Shown one piece after another: positions 23,644-36,220 of a DNA stretch of 64,000 nucleotides. The notes beneath the pieces are model-generated. The model was not told where the DNA came from. It saw only the letters and a program-made list of their open reading frames with translations, and ran no database searches. Source of the DNA: Gamsiella multidivaricata (taxonomy: Eukaryota; Mortierellomycota; Mortierellomycetes; Mortierellales; Mortierellaceae); contig NW_026251710.1 of assembly GCF_025024155.1 (NCBI RefSeq), positions 975,573 through 1,039,572 on the forward strand, written 5' to 3'. The position numbers and the translations under genes are program-made. Each line of letters starts with the position of its first letter. The first letter of the stretch is position 1.

Positions 23644-23978
23644 CCACATGTTGAGCGCATTGTTGACCAATAATAAACATAGATTTATTTAGTATTATCG
23701 GTTCATTAGCCGTGCGATTTTGGGTGTAACAGCTCTTAAAGAACACTCTTTATGGTGCAGGATCCTGAGATGCTGTAATAGGATCTTCGAATGAAAAGCA
23801 AGTGGCGTTGGCTAGAACAGCCAACGACCGAATTTTGGACAAGACCTCTGGAGACTCAAGTACGGATGCTGGCAGCAATGGATATGACGTCGGCAAATGC
23901 TATCATGAGCAAGGAGCAAAGATCAAGGAATGAAAAGGATGAGAAAAAATACTGCGGACAAAACTCGGTGGAACCTAT

Positions 23979-26900
23979 TCAGCAGTAGATAAAGCATGGC
24001 CGTACCTTGGGCTCTGTGAAAGCAGTATGGACCTTGAGGATGATGGAGCAGAGCGCAAAGCGAATCATAAACTGGCGCAAGAACTCGTCTTGCAAGAACC
24101 TTCGTACCGATTTGTCTATGTGATTTCCAAGATAGTTGAAAGCGCCAAGGATTAGTGCTCGAAAGATGCCACCGCTGGTAGAATATACAAAAAGATCGCT
24201 TCTGGTTACCTAGGGGTGCAGTAGCCATTAACTCTGCAATCTTTCCTTCTGCCTGTGAGATCAATCCGGAGCACTGCTCCCATGTGTCTGGGCTGATCTG
24301 CTGAATGCCACAGATGAAGCTAAAAGCAAGCAGAGGTGCGTGCAAAAATAACGTAAAGAGTCCACCGACTTGGGATGTATCTAGTATCAATCAAATGGTC
24401 TCAGTTAGTTTATAAAACAGCTTCAAAGCACGCACTTAAGCCCTAGTTCATTACTGGGCATTACCCGGGATAGAGTCTGGGTATTCAGTTGGCGACAGAA
24501 GACTCATGAATGGGTAGTTGAAAACTCGGGGCATCTCCTAGAATATGTAGATAAAGTGATACAATGGTTTTGTGAGGTGACAGTGGGAACGTAAAAGAAT
24601 ACCTGTCAACTTTGTCTGCCACGTACTGCAAATGCCACGCTGTTGTTGCTGTCTACAATTAAAAACATAGGCTTTCTTGTAAACGGGAGCAGGTCGCCAG
24701 GGTGCAGACAATGCGTAATGCTCTGCTGCTCTGGATCAGAGTTGTCCGGTATCTTGCGAGAGTTGGTTAATATACCACCGTGATATCCTGTTATAAATCG
24801 AATAAAAGCGTATGTTAAAAACAGTAATTGAACGATCCCAACAATAAGCAGTAAGATTCTGCTAGGACGCGCTACCTTTAGTACCAGAGTGGTCTGGTAC
24901 AGGTCTCTTTGAACCATCCGCAGAAAGGTATATAAGCAGAGCCGAGTCGTTGGATACCTCCTGTTAAGATAAAACAGAACAACGGTTAATCCTTCATTCC
25001 AAGTTGATTTTTACAATGCTGTAGCACAATGACATGTCCAGACAGGGTCATACCCGGAATGCTGTTGCAAGAAAAACCATGAGCTGGCTCAATGCTGGTC
25101 GGTAGAGCAGATACTTGTGAGGGTTTGGCCGTTTGGTGAGCTTATCCGCCCTGCGTTGAGCGATTGTCGACTCCTCATTCGGCTCTTCCTTTATAGATGG
25201 GTTTGGGCTATTGATATCGCTTGCCGCCCCTGCGGCAACTGCAGAGACCACGGCACTTGGCACAGTATCCTTACCTGCTCCATCCGCCGTGCCTCGTATC
25301 TGTGACGTTTCCCTCTCTGAACAAGGTCGAAATATGGTAAGAAAGAGGTGATCTGATACGCTTATTGTGAGGGCAATTCTGCAGATTAGCCAACTTACCA
25401 AGGGATTGCAGTATACGGTACATATCAATCGTCAGTTCAGAAAATTTGATTTGGTTGTGCGCATTGCCCACAAGGATGGCCTCCTGAAGCCTGAGCTTGG
25501 TCGACGAGGATCCCTCCTTGTCCAAAGCTGCGGAGATAGCTTTGCTCGTCTGCAAACGCCTAGCCACCGGCAAATAAGTTCCTGCAGGATTGATAGGATG
25601 GAGTCGCTTTTCGGCCTAACGCTCCAAATATATCGTGAAATTCACGTTAGCGGGACTCCAGTATAAATGGCCAGTGGTTTCACGTTCACAGGTGGCCTTA
25701 CATCGGTGAAGGACGAGATTTCTTGGACAACGAGCTGCCATTCTGCAGCATCGGGCGGTCTGTATATCGCGATGTACTCCTTTACTAGCGCTGCCAGCTC
25801 GTCCTTCAGGGTGGAGATGATGTCGCGATTGTTGAGCAGCAGACAAACGACTGTAAATCGCGCGTAATAGCGGAGTTTCTTGATCATTAATGCTGAGCTG
25901 TTTCCGTTCAACAAGATAATGTCAGTAAAGATTGGTCATCTCAGCACGCAAGCACAGACATCACAATTCATTAAACGCACCTCTTGATCTCAGAAATCTC
26001 ATTGAAGTAGCGTCTCTCGCGGATTGCATCGTAAAAGACGTACGACTCTTGTAAATAATTCGTTTCGCTCGTGCGTAGACTAGTATCCCCACAATGTAAC
26101 GCAGGAAATGGTTAGACATCTACTCTATTTTTTTGTTTTGTATTGTCCGCATGCGCATAAGATTCACTTTGCCCTGAACAAGCCGGACCCTTTTCCGCTG
26201 CCACTTACTAGTAATGATAGTATAGCTGTCCGATCTTGGAGGCGATCTCGCCAACTTCCCATCGTTTTAATCCATAACTGTTCTCCAGAACGAACCTATC
26301 GCGATTAGAAACACGAATCGTATTAGCAGTGGGATCGAAGTGTTCGCATGACAATAATCTACAACCCACATAGGACGTACCGATTTTGCTGCTGAAACCT
26401 CCAGAGCTGTGCCATGGAATGAGATGAGTGACGATGAATATCAGATCGAAAATAAGCACCCATATGCGGACAGTACCTTAGAAAAGATTTCAAAGGTCTT
26501 TTGGAAATAAGGCTGCCATTGCTTGGATCCAGTCGGTGGAAGGTCCCTGTCCATAGATCACAAAAAAATAAAGCGCCGGTTAAACAGAGGCTTCGGTCTT
26601 CCTAGCAATGCGTTTTTGGGAAACACGCATTCAGTCCTCCTCCCAAGGTAAGTTTCTGTACCTCAGTCCTGCAAACAGTTGTTGACTCTTTTCCAGCAAG
26701 TACTGGAACTCTTCCACCTGTGCCCATGGTACAAGCAATTAGTGGGGTGCCATACTTTTTTTATTCTGTTTGAGTACAGCCTCTTTGCGCGGCATGGGAA
26801 CATACCACTGTCTGATTCTGACGCGCAATCGCCTCTGCTGTGACAGCATTGGTCGAGACGACATCTTCCATCGGCACTTGGTCTGGTGCGACTCCAGGAT

Positions 26901-27012
26901 TAGGCGCACTGCTGACTACATTGGTAGTTGTTGGAGGGACAGGCGTGTTCGTGCCTGTAATGGAGCCGAGGGCTGATGAGGCTTGCTGAGGAGCAGAGGA
27001 CGAGGCCTCCAT
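23979..27012 (-). CDS. SCAI: SCAI-family protein, about a dozen exons
   Basis: The reading starts at 27012 (MEASSSAPQQ..., low complexity). Strongly conserved SCAI blocks follow, separated by short introns: FQYLLEKSQQLFAGLR (about 26650-26710), DLPPTGSKQWQPYFQKTFE (about 26490-26550), NSYGLKRWEVGEIASKIGQLYYHY in two parts (about 26215-26290), TSETNYLQESYVFYDAIRER (about 26020-26075), SALMIKKLRYYARF and EWQLVVQEISSF (about 25710-25910), GNAHNQIKFSELTIDMYRIL (about 25400-25470), LPFTRKPMFLIVDSNNS (about 24640-24700) and DTWEQCSGLISQAEGKI (about 24235-24300). It ends ...RPCFIYC at 23979. In animals SCAI represses MRTF/SRF transcription and acts in double-strand-break repair. Its fungal role is unknown to me. 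I did not fix every splice site. Confidence 0.88.
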
Positions 27013-27658
27013 TGTCAGTTTGCTGGTTGTGAGAGGATATGAGGGTCGATAGCGGCAGGGTTGTTGTCGGCAGAGTGAAGGTCAAAAAAGGTGGACCATG
27101 GTTGCCATTGGTGACTGTTTACACTTCGTCCTTTAAAAAAAACGCGCGTTCGTGTCTCAGGAGCACACGGATCTCAGGGGCGCAAATAACCTTAACGACC
27201 GGATACCAAACGCTTATCTGGGACCCTTCTAGCGTAGGATCCAGTCAGCTTGTGAGCAGCCAATAATAAAACGCGTTTTTTTTTTTTTTTTTTTGGCTGT
27301 TGGCTCCCTCGGCGCAACTGGCCAACGGATCTAGGACGCATAGACGTTTAGGATGAGCACAGAAAACCGGCGTGAGATGGAATATAGATCTTCACATCGG
27401 CTGTGAAGACGCAGGACGCTGCGATTGCGAAAGGGTCGCCTCCATCGACTTATGATGATTGCCATCCACAAAGATTTTAAAGTCGTCTCCTGGATATATG
27501 GGAATGCGGAATATCCCCATAGCTCTCTCTTTTAAAAACTCGAGTCAGAACCTATTGGGGAAAATTTTTTTTACCTCCATTCCACTCCATATCTCACGCA
27601 TGTTTTAGTTCGAGAAATATATCACATATAAAATTTTTAGGAACACATTTACAGCGGC
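27013..27658. other. divergent intergenic region between SCAI and the aspartic protease
   Basis: No coding sequence seen. It contains a run of about 17 T at 27277-27294. gctgttggctccctcggcgc follows. AT-rich DNA (atatatcacatataaaattttt, about 27617-27640 in part) lies just before the protease start and may serve as its promoter. Confidence 0.4.
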
Positions 27659-29663
27659 ATGAGACTGGTTCCCCTCACTATATCCTTCGGACCAGGTATC
27701 CATGCGGCCGGTATCCAATCACCATGCGTCAAATCACCCACTCCTGCTTCATTCATTCGTTCTCGTAGAACAGAGATAGTCATCAATCTCGCACGCGCCC
27801 TTGGCATCGTGTTATCTGTCGTCGGCGTCACTATGATTGTCGTTTGGGTGGCTACGCCCGCTCGGAGATTGTGGGGCAACTACCCAGATCCATCCACAAC
27901 GCCTCCTGAACCCACCTTTCAGTCTTGTCACCACAACAAATACGAGCTTCCGCCAACCATCGATCCACCCATCCACCTCTCCGATGGTCCCCATACGCCA
28001 GAGGGTGCGCAATTATTTGAAGTGGAAATGTCAACCAGTGAAGCGACAGCTACCAACAGCTTCATTTGCGACGAATCTTGTCAAAATAAGAACTTGCTTG
28101 ATGCCCTGTCAAGAGTCGCCATTTACAAGAAACGCTACTCCACGCGATCCAAAATATTCTCAATCGCCTTTGCCGAGGAGACACATCTAGAGAATGAGGA
28201 GCGCTCTCTCCGCGAGCGTACTGTCCATTTTTTGAAACGGTCCAACATCCACCCGGAGCGCGACGATGCCTGGGAAATGCTTCAGAATATGAAGGCAAAG
28301 AAGGACAGTCCCAAGAAGGAAGAGGATCAGCACAAGGAACAGAAGGATTACCGCAAGAAGAGGGGCATACAAAACGAAAAAAAAGGTTTTAAAAAGGACG
28401 GCACAAAGCATCACGATAATAGCGAGAATAAGGGTAACAGAGGCAGTCCAACACAGGCAACGACCAACCAATACAGATACGATCCTCAGGTGATCATCCA
28501 GCTCGATACCATTGGTACTGTCAGCGGCTACTACGGCAAAATCCAGGTTGGTAACCCAAAGCAGACGTTCAATGTCGTGTTCGATACGGGTTCGAGTGAC
28601 CTTTGGATCCCATCCTCCAAGTGCATCGAAGAAGGGTGTCTCTCTCATCAACGTTTCAATGGCCAGAGCTCTTCCACCTACGCCAGCACGGTCCCTGTTC
28701 TTCCCTTCGAGATCGAGTACGGTACTGGGAAAGTGACGGGTGTCGTCTCAGAGGACATTCTTACCCTTGGAGGCATCCGTAGCAAGGAGCCCATTCGTTT
28801 TGCTGAAAGCCTGACATCGAGCACTCTCTTTGGACGCGCTGTATTTGATGGCGTCTTTGGATTGGCATATCAAGAGATGAGCAGCTCTGGACAGCGACCA
28901 CCGTTCTTGGCTATGTTGGAGCAGCATGTCATCAAGAAGGGCATGTTCGGATTCTTCATGGCTCGCGGCCGAGGCGAGCTCGCCTTGGGCGGATACGATT
29001 CATTGAAGATCGAGGAGGACAGTTTGAAGTGGTCCAAGGTCGTCAAGAAAGGTTACTGGGAGATCAATATGGACAAGGTCAAGAGCGACAACACCGATTT
29101 ACTCAAGACTCCAGCCCATGCCATTGTCGACACTGGTAAGATGTTTGCGATCTGTATGCTGTAAAGATATCCACTGCTAAAATTTAAATGCTAAGGTTCA
29201 AATGCTGGTATCTAATAAGATACCTCATTCATATTTGCAGGGACGACCCAGATCATCATCCCCGTTGACCTTGCACGTCATTTGCACTCCAAGTTCCTTC
29301 CTGGGGCTCGGCACATCCACGACGGAATATACTCTGTGCCCTGCCACGGAAGGAACATGCCCACGCTCCACATCCAGATTGCTGGAGAGGTTTATGAGGT
29401 GCCTCCAAGTCTCTATACGCTCCAAGAAATCGCACCTGGCCGATGCATGAGCGGCTTTGCGGGCGAGGAGGTCGACGGTACCGCATGGATCCTAGGAGAT
29501 GTTTTCCTTCGCAGTGTTTACTCTGTAAGTCCGTCCTTCGTTCGCGAACGCCCACAAGGTCAACAGTTTTTCGCTGGTCTAACTGAATAGTATTCTGGTG
29601 TTACTGTAGGTCTATGATTTCGACAATAACCGTATTGGATTTGGCAGACTTGCTTCCACCTAG
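27659..29663 (+). CDS. pepsin-family aspartic protease with N-terminal membrane anchor
   Basis: Exons 27659-29135, 29241-29524 and 29610-29663 join in phase (1, 0) to give 604 residues. Residues about 38-65 form one hydrophobic segment (LARALGIVLSVVGVTMIVVW), suggesting a type II anchor in the secretory pathway. A Lys/Glu-rich spacer (about 205-270) is a likely propeptide or stalk. The A1 peptidase domain has both catalytic motifs: DTGSSDLW (Asp309) and, across the first splice, DTGTT (Asp491). The flap Tyr lies in [35 protein letters not shown] is the usual C-terminal block, split across the second splice. It could act in the vacuole, Golgi or cell surface. No GPI signal is seen. Confidence 0.9.
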
Positions 29664-29982
29664 AAGATGGCCAGCTGTATTCAGCAGAAACGCGCTCATT
29701 TATCGTCATATATCCTCTGCATATTCCCCAAAGTCTTGCTTTCTTGCAAGCACCCTGTGTTTTGCACCCATCATAAAGACATACTCGTGTACACAATCAT
29801 CCACTCGCTTTATCTATCTGAGCGCCTTCGCTGCTTTTTTCTGAATCCTTGCAACAGTTTATTGTATGTAGGGTATTAGTACGAAATCTGGCGGATAGAC
29901 TGTAGTAATAGGTAAGCAATCAAGTATGCTATGGTAGTAAGGTTATACGCGTTCTTACCCTCCGTGGCTGCTTGGGAGCGCT

Positions 29983-30482
29983 TCAATTCGCCAGCCTCTC
30001 GAAGATCCACTCGTTTCTACGTCCGGTATCAGCATTGTTGATGCCGGCAAAAGGTGGAAAAACCAACAAGGGAGATATACCAAGGACTAACTCCTGGCCA
30101 TTATGTATGGCTGGAACACGGATAAGGAGATTGTTGGGGGCTGTGCCCCGCTCCAAGAACCACCCATGCTCGTCCTCTTTCATGCCAGCAAAAGAGTGAG
30201 GAGAAAACTCATCGGAGCAAGGTAGAAACCTGACGCAGGATCGCGGATAGTGACTATGCCATCCGCTTTGTTCATGACCTCCCACGTCTGGGCTTGCGGA
30301 GGTCCTCCGCGAGGCTCGAGGATAAGACGGCCATTGGTTCCCTAACTCCGAGTAAGGGTCAGCTGTTCGGGGGATTTTATGATACGATACAGGCCGTTAG
30401 GGATGGCCACGGCGGTCGCAAAACCGATCTGGATCAGGACCAAAATGACACCCAGGAGACATAAAAGTGTGGAGCGGGACAT
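29983..30482 (-). pseudogene. decayed small secreted protein, beta-trefoil-like family, copy B
   Basis: Reading from the ATG at 30482 gives a clear signal peptide (LLCLLGVILVLIQIGFATA) and IPNGLYRIIKSPEQLTLTRS, then an in-frame TAG. The frame continues with LILEPRGGPPQAQTWEVMN and GIVTIRDPASGFYLAPM. The end (GMKEDEHGWFLERGT... to EWIFERLAN) is in another frame, so there is at least one stop and one frame change. The opening IxNGxYRI and the order of motifs match the relic at 15855-16320. Tentatively a beta-trefoil inhibitor-like secreted protein; function unproven. Confidence 0.6.
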
Positions 30483-31581
30483 TGTCTACGGAAAGTGGAA
30501 AGTTGGACTGTGGTTAACATGAAGATCCTTTTCATAGATGTGGAGAAGATACGAGAGCTGTGGGGGCTCAGTATTATGTTACCTTTTGAGGCGGAAGAAG
30601 ATGTAAGTGATGGTTCAATGCGGAGATTTGGTGGTGAAGGCTAAGAGGGGGCCAACGTTGCCGACTCGCTATTTATGCGAGAGGGTCTTCAGACTAGGCC
30701 GCTCCAACCTGGCCATCTTGGATAACAGGGACGTTACTTTCTTTCCCAACTTCATCTACCGGAATGGGGAGGATAAAAGAAACAGCAACTTGTGGTGTAT
30801 ACATCTATATCGGGAATGAACCACAAGCCAGGAGTACAGTGCGGATGAGAGGGAGAAAGAGATGGAAGGAGGGAGGGGGAGAAAGGGATGGAGGGAAGGG
30901 GGAGGATGAAGAAGAGCGTCAGCATGCATGCAAAGCGCCCTGGCGACGGAGACGACTCCTCGAAAGGCTCGGCGTCTCTAGGGAATATGCGCGATTGACA
31001 CGCACCTAGGCCAGTCCTAAAACCAGATGACAGTGGAGGACGAGCAGGAGGATGAGGAGAACCGCATTGCAGGTTGCAGCGTAGCTGATAGTGCTGGGGC
31101 ATGAACATAGACGCGCTGAAGATGGCCGGGCCCGTCAACTTTCCCGCGGGCCAACAAATGTATAAACAAGCCGGAGCGCTACTATCCTGGGCAACAAAAT
31201 GCCAGCGCAAATAATTTCGTTGCCACTGTGAGGGTATTTCCTGTAAACCAATTTCAAGGTTCACTTTTTTACAATAGCCAAAAACATAAGGAAATGTGGC
31301 TTGCTGTGAATTTTGTGGATGATCGCAGTAGCCAGGTAGTAGTGCATCAAGTGGAACTCATAACCCAGCAACAAAGCAGCGACGCCATATGTCATACCCT
31401 TACTCGTTACATTTTTTAGAAAAGGTCGGTGAAAGCAGTCAGACTCGGTCTGCTATTCCCCGTTCTGTCCCTCCAATCGAAGATGATGGCCCATGCTTTT
31501 TATTCTGAAGTACCTGATAGCGTAATAGTCTGGCACTTCAATGCGGCCTCTTTAAATTTCTCTGCTGCTTGACTCTCTTGC
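30483..31581. other. intergenic stretch with purine-rich block
   Basis: No convincing gene. A purine-rich block (ggagggagggggagaaaggg type, about 30845-30915) gives a Pro/Ser-rich minus-strand frame that I consider a shadow. The Crypton left end probably lies somewhere in 31200-31580, but Cryptons lack inverted repeats, so I cannot place it. Confidence 0.3.
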
Positions 31582-34500
31582 TTGTACGTAGCCGAAGCGC
31601 AAGATCACTATTACGACGATGAGGACGATGAGGACGACGAAGTAGACGAGGAGCGCGCGCTGTACGAGAGTGCATGGACAGAGGGTGAAGGCGGTACCAC
31701 AATAACGGCACACATGGCGCAGGAGACACAACATACGCAGCACCGGCACCAGCATACTGTCAGATCCCCCTCCTTGCCATTACATCAACCTCAGATGCCG
31801 TCCGTTCCGCCCTTGCAAATGGGGCTCGTGCCGGAACCAATATTGCGAAAGAGAAAAGCGAGGCAGCAGCAGCTGGCAGACAACACCAATGGAACGACCA
31901 GCGAGACTATCAACCAGCGCGTCAGCGACGAAGCGGCTTGGCCTATTGTCCAACAAGTAGAATTGCCTAGGTCGGAACTGGAGTGGGCCAGGATCAATAA
32001 CAGAGAGGAGGCAGATGCTGTCTTCGTTGCCCAACAAGTACGCCGCGCCAACTTACACCGATCCACCCAAAAAGCATACGACAAATACCGAGAGCATTGG
32101 AAAGTAAGATGGTCTTTATTTTAGCCTTAATTCAAAGCAGAGTGCTGTTGGTTCTGTCCTTAATTTTTATCCGATTTATCCCCATTCACTCTGCCTTAGG
32201 CCTGGTGTACGCGCCATCGCTACAGGGACGAGTCTGTAACGAACTCACGCGCTGCGCGATACTTTAAGGAGTGCTTTGGGGAAGGCGACTCACTGAACCC
32301 TGATGTTCAACCTTTGCGCAAAAAGAAACCGCGGACCGATGCGCTGACGGACTACTACATGCCCGAGACGGTTGATTTCTACATCAAGGCTGCTGTTGAT
32401 CTATGGACAGAGCAGGCAACTTCGGCACCAAATGGAGTGTGGCAGGGAGCAGAGACATCCCCGCGCAAAATAGCCAGGCCATTCATGGAGGCGTACAAAA
32501 GAAAGATCAGTAAGCTGATATATTGCTGCATATGCATGTAGCCATGCTATTGTTCTGCTACTAAACTACTTTAATAAATATTATCAGGCTCCCTCACAAA
32601 AGCGACAAAGCTCCAAGGTCTCAGGATCACAGAGGGTTACAATGCCCAAGGCTTCAAGCGCATGATGAAGTCGTTCTGGACACGTAACTATGTTCAGCTC
32701 GATCAGAAGAGCCGCCGAAAGCTCAATGGACTCCGCGACCGGCTAAACTTATCGTGGACCCATTTCATGATGTGTCGAGGAGAAAACATGCGGATGGCTT
32801 TGCTGCAGGACTTGAACTTCCATGCATTCGAGTTCAGCGATGCCACAGGACAGTTCACCCTGGGTGTTGTCCTCACGATGCTCCAAGGCAAGATGAACGC
32901 AGATGGGAAGTTGCTCTATGGTGTGGTCGTGCGGAACAAGGACGTTGAGATATGCCCAATGGGTTCCCTTGCCTTTTATTTGTTTGAGCTCTTCATGGTA
33001 TGAAGGTACAGATGGTGTAAGACCCTGTCGATGAGGATCTTCAGCAGTTATTAGAAAGTAACATGCCTACTTTTTTAACATTTTAGGATCCACGCACATG
33101 TCCTGATTTTAGCAAGCCAGACTGGCCAAGCAACTACCTGGTGTTTGCGCGTAATCCCGGCCAGCAGATGTCCTCCTCCACGCACTACTCTGCTCAAAAG
33201 TCGGAGATGCAAGCTGCCAATGTGCTGTCATCCAAGGCCACTCATGCCGGCCGCCGAGCTGGAGCACAGCAAGCCCAATCAGCCGGGGCTACAATTGAGG
33301 AGATTGCACAGCATGGAAATTGGCTGCATCAACGAGTTGCAACACATTATTTGAGCGAGATTCCAGAGCGTGTCCCTCTCAAGCTGGCAGGCTTCACACA
33401 TGTTCAGGAGCGGTTTTGGATTGCCAGGAACACAGCCATCCCACCAGTCGAGCTTCAAAAACTCGTGTTTCCCGTTCTGAACAATGCATATCCTGACAAG
33501 GTCTGGGAGACCTGGATGGAGAACATCATGATGGAACAGGACGAATACAACAATCGTGGACTGGATCAGAGGCTTGTGGCAAATTACCCGCAACATGATT
33601 CGCAAAAGATCAAGTTTTTTATCCTTCTGGCCCATTTGCGCAAGGTCATCTTGCAGGATGCTGCAGCTCTCATGGAAATTAATGGTGACCCACACTGTCA
33701 GTACCACCTCCACCGGATCTTTCATAAACCAGTCTTCAGGCTACCCATGTTCAACGAGTTCCGGGCCGCTTTGCGCGAAAAGATGGCTACGTCAAAGATG
33801 GCTACGTCAAAATCGCCTATCTCAGATAGCCTCCTTGCCAATGCTCCCGCCATTCAACATGGGCTGCGGGACATTTCCGAGAAGATGACAGTCGCGACAA
33901 GCTTGCTTAAAACAATACCCACTACAACCGACATGCAGCGCGATAGGGACGTTTGGTCAGCGTCAATAGCACGACAAGTGAACCACATGAGGAGCGACAT
34001 GGTCACTATGCACAATGGCATGATAACAGTGAACAATAATATAGGCAGCAGCTTGATCTCATTTCACAACGTTTTAAAGCAGATGTTGGCCACTGTATCT
34101 GAAACTGTGGCTAGAACAGAGCTTACGATAGTACAGATACCAGCAATGCCCTTTGCGTCAGAGATGTTGCCTTCAACACTACAACAGCCAACACAACAAC
34201 TGCAGCCACAGCCATTACCGCCATCGGTTCAGGATCAACCACGGTCGCCACTGCTATCTCGGTTGCCATTTACGGAGGATGAATCACATTATCCACCGCC
34301 ACATTCTCCACCGCCACATTCTCCACCACCACATTCTCCACCACGTTCTCCGCCACCACTTTCACAGCCTTAGTTGCCCTCAATGGAGGCCGGGCCAGTC
34401 AGGGACGATCTTGTGGCCTTAGCAGAGCAACTGGCATGGCCTCGGGACAAGCCCGTCATCTCCTCGTACACCATGAAGGACCGTCCACGTACCATCGATC

Positions 34501-34900
34501 CAATTTGGCAAGAATGGTTTCATGGTGTTGACGGGGAACCCTCGATCTGGCGAATGAACAAGTACTACAAGTGGCGCAAGGATGCCAGCGCTGCTGTGCG
34601 AAAGCATTATGGCTTCAATCGGCTGGTCATTGAGTCAGTATTGAAGGCTATCTCGGAGGCATAGGAGCCGGCGTTGGATCTGAGAAAGGAGGCTGGATTA
34701 CTGGTCGTTAAACAAAAAATCGCGCGAGCTGGTTCCCTCAATCAATACTATTTACAGCTTAACCGTGATATCGCAGCAGAGAAGGCGCTTCAGAAAGCAT
34801 GGCCTCAATAAATATCAACGTGAAAGCCCAACTGAATGATGCTATTGTAGGCTTATAGGCTAACAATGGGCATCATGCCTACTTCATTAAGAACTTGTAT
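31400..34900 (+). mobile_element. Crypton DNA transposon (approximate limits)
   Basis: Limits are rough and set around the recombinase gene. Crypton elements insert by tyrosine recombination and have no terminal inverted repeats, so the ends cannot be read from one copy. The two TAG codons suggest this copy is inactive or makes a protein lacking the GCR1_C part. Confidence 0.55.
31582..34811 (+). pseudogene. Crypton tyrosine recombinase with GCR1_C DNA-binding domain; two in-frame TAG codons
   Basis: Exons (from about 31582 or the ATG near 31711)-32103, 32200-32509, 32588-32997 and 33087-34811 join in phase. Exon 1 has an acidic stretch (DDEDDEDDEVDEE) and the core-binding region. Exon 3 holds the first catalytic Arg (MMCRGENMRMALLQDLNFHA). 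Exon 4 has a KATHAGRRAG His-x-x-Arg and HGNW...THYLSEIP with the Tyr nucleophile, the R-H-R-Y layout of Crypton integrases. After a Gln/Pro-rich linker (PPPHSPPPHSPP repeats) comes a GCR1_C-type domain (DPIWQEWFHG...MNKYYKWR). TAG codons interrupt the frame at 34371-34373 and 34662-34664; each would be Gln if CAG. Coding then continues to TAA at 34809-34811. No intact start upstream of 31582 is visible. Confidence 0.8.
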
Positions 34901-35975
34901 GTCGCGACGCGCGTCGATGGAGCCTTGTGTTCTATCCAATTGAGTCTATCCAATTAAATCTTAAGCAATTCAATCGCCTATACATTCTCGTATTCTCAAA
35001 GAGGGGATGGATACTTGGAATCATGTGAGCAGTGATTGCTATTTCGTTTGTGAATATTTGACTAGGCGTGATTTGTGAACACTACATACTGAATTGAATG
35101 GAATAGTTTCCATTTCCGGCCTGCGGAAAAATTATACGTACAACATCAGCTACAGGGAATTGACCCTTCGACGCGCTCAGGAATATCTCTATCATTTGTC
35201 ATGGATTCGTGTAAGCAAAAAATAAAAATAAAATGCTGCAGGCGACGATAGGGCTTTAGGTGAGGTGAGAGGTTTCTTTGATGATGGCGGTGTTCACCAC
35301 CTCATCAACTCATGGTGATAGCAATGCAAGGCACATGGGTGGCATGGCCCTGTTCCCTCTTCATTGTACGTAAAAAATTGGGTTGAATTAAATTTTCATA
35401 CTCAAAAGAGTATTTGCGCTGGCATTTTATGTCCAGGACTCTATGCCGCTCCAAGACCTGGCTGCGTACACGCAGGCCCCGGGAGAGCAGCAACAGCCTG
35501 AAAACACATGGACACCTCAGCTAGCAGCAAAGCAGAACAAGAAGTTCGAGGAATCTAATCACGCGAGATCGGGTGAAGTGGTTGGTAGGGACTGGAGCTT
35601 GCTTTAGTCAAGCCGCGAGACGCTTCAAGATGATCTATCTCAAGTGGCGAGAGACCCATCTGGGACCCAGAATGGGTGGACCAGCGTCTTCTTTGTCTTT
35701 TTTGTCTCTGTTCTCGTTTACTCCCTCCGTCCAAGAGCACTCTTAGTAACGATGGAATAGGCTAAACAGCAGGGATTAGCAATGCAGGACTGACAGTAGA
35801 CTACACCGTCGTCTTTCTTCTCAAGGTCTGCTTGAAAATAGAAGAGGATAGGATAGACATATCAATCTCCTATCGTTACATGTAGGCCACTCGAGAGGTG
35901 AGTAATATGAGTAGACGAGTGTGATGCCTGATCTCCAGAAGCGGCGTGCAGACTATGGGACTATGGAGGGGTATA
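34901..35975. other. intergenic region left of the pogo element
   Basis: Mostly AT-rich with no recognised gene. Two short minus-strand frames (35305-35493 and 35555-35740) have no family signature. The last bases before 35976 read gtata, supplying the TA target of the next element. Confidence 0.4.
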
Positions 35976-36123
35976 CAGTCCTCTCTCATTTTCGGTACTT
36001 TTTTTCGTCGAAAGTGAGATCGCTAAAGATTCCAGCGATTCTATTGGCTGGAGGGGCATTTTCAGTCAATCAGAGTACTCTATATCTAGGCTCGTAGCAC
36101 TCTGCCCTCCATCATCCCCATCC
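35976..36123. repeat. left terminal inverted repeat of the pogo element
   Basis: Matches the reverse complement of 38940-39087 over 148 bp with a single difference (G versus A at position 20). Degenerate CATCCT repeats extend inward on both sides. Confidence 0.95.
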
Positions 36124-36220
36124 TCATCTTCATCCTCATCCTCATCCTCATCGCCACCGCTCCTAGGCGTACTGATTTCAATATATGTATTTTTTTTATG
36201 CAAAGGGATATCAATAAATA

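Noticed and set aside
30752..31264. A 170-residue minus frame left of the Crypton
   Set aside because: The Pro/Ser-rich part is the complement of a GGAGGG-type block; no family pattern is visible.
31582..34811. TAG read as glutamine (stop-codon reassignment)
   Set aside because: Other genes in the window use TAG as a normal terminator (APS kinase, aspartic protease), so nonsense mutation is simpler.
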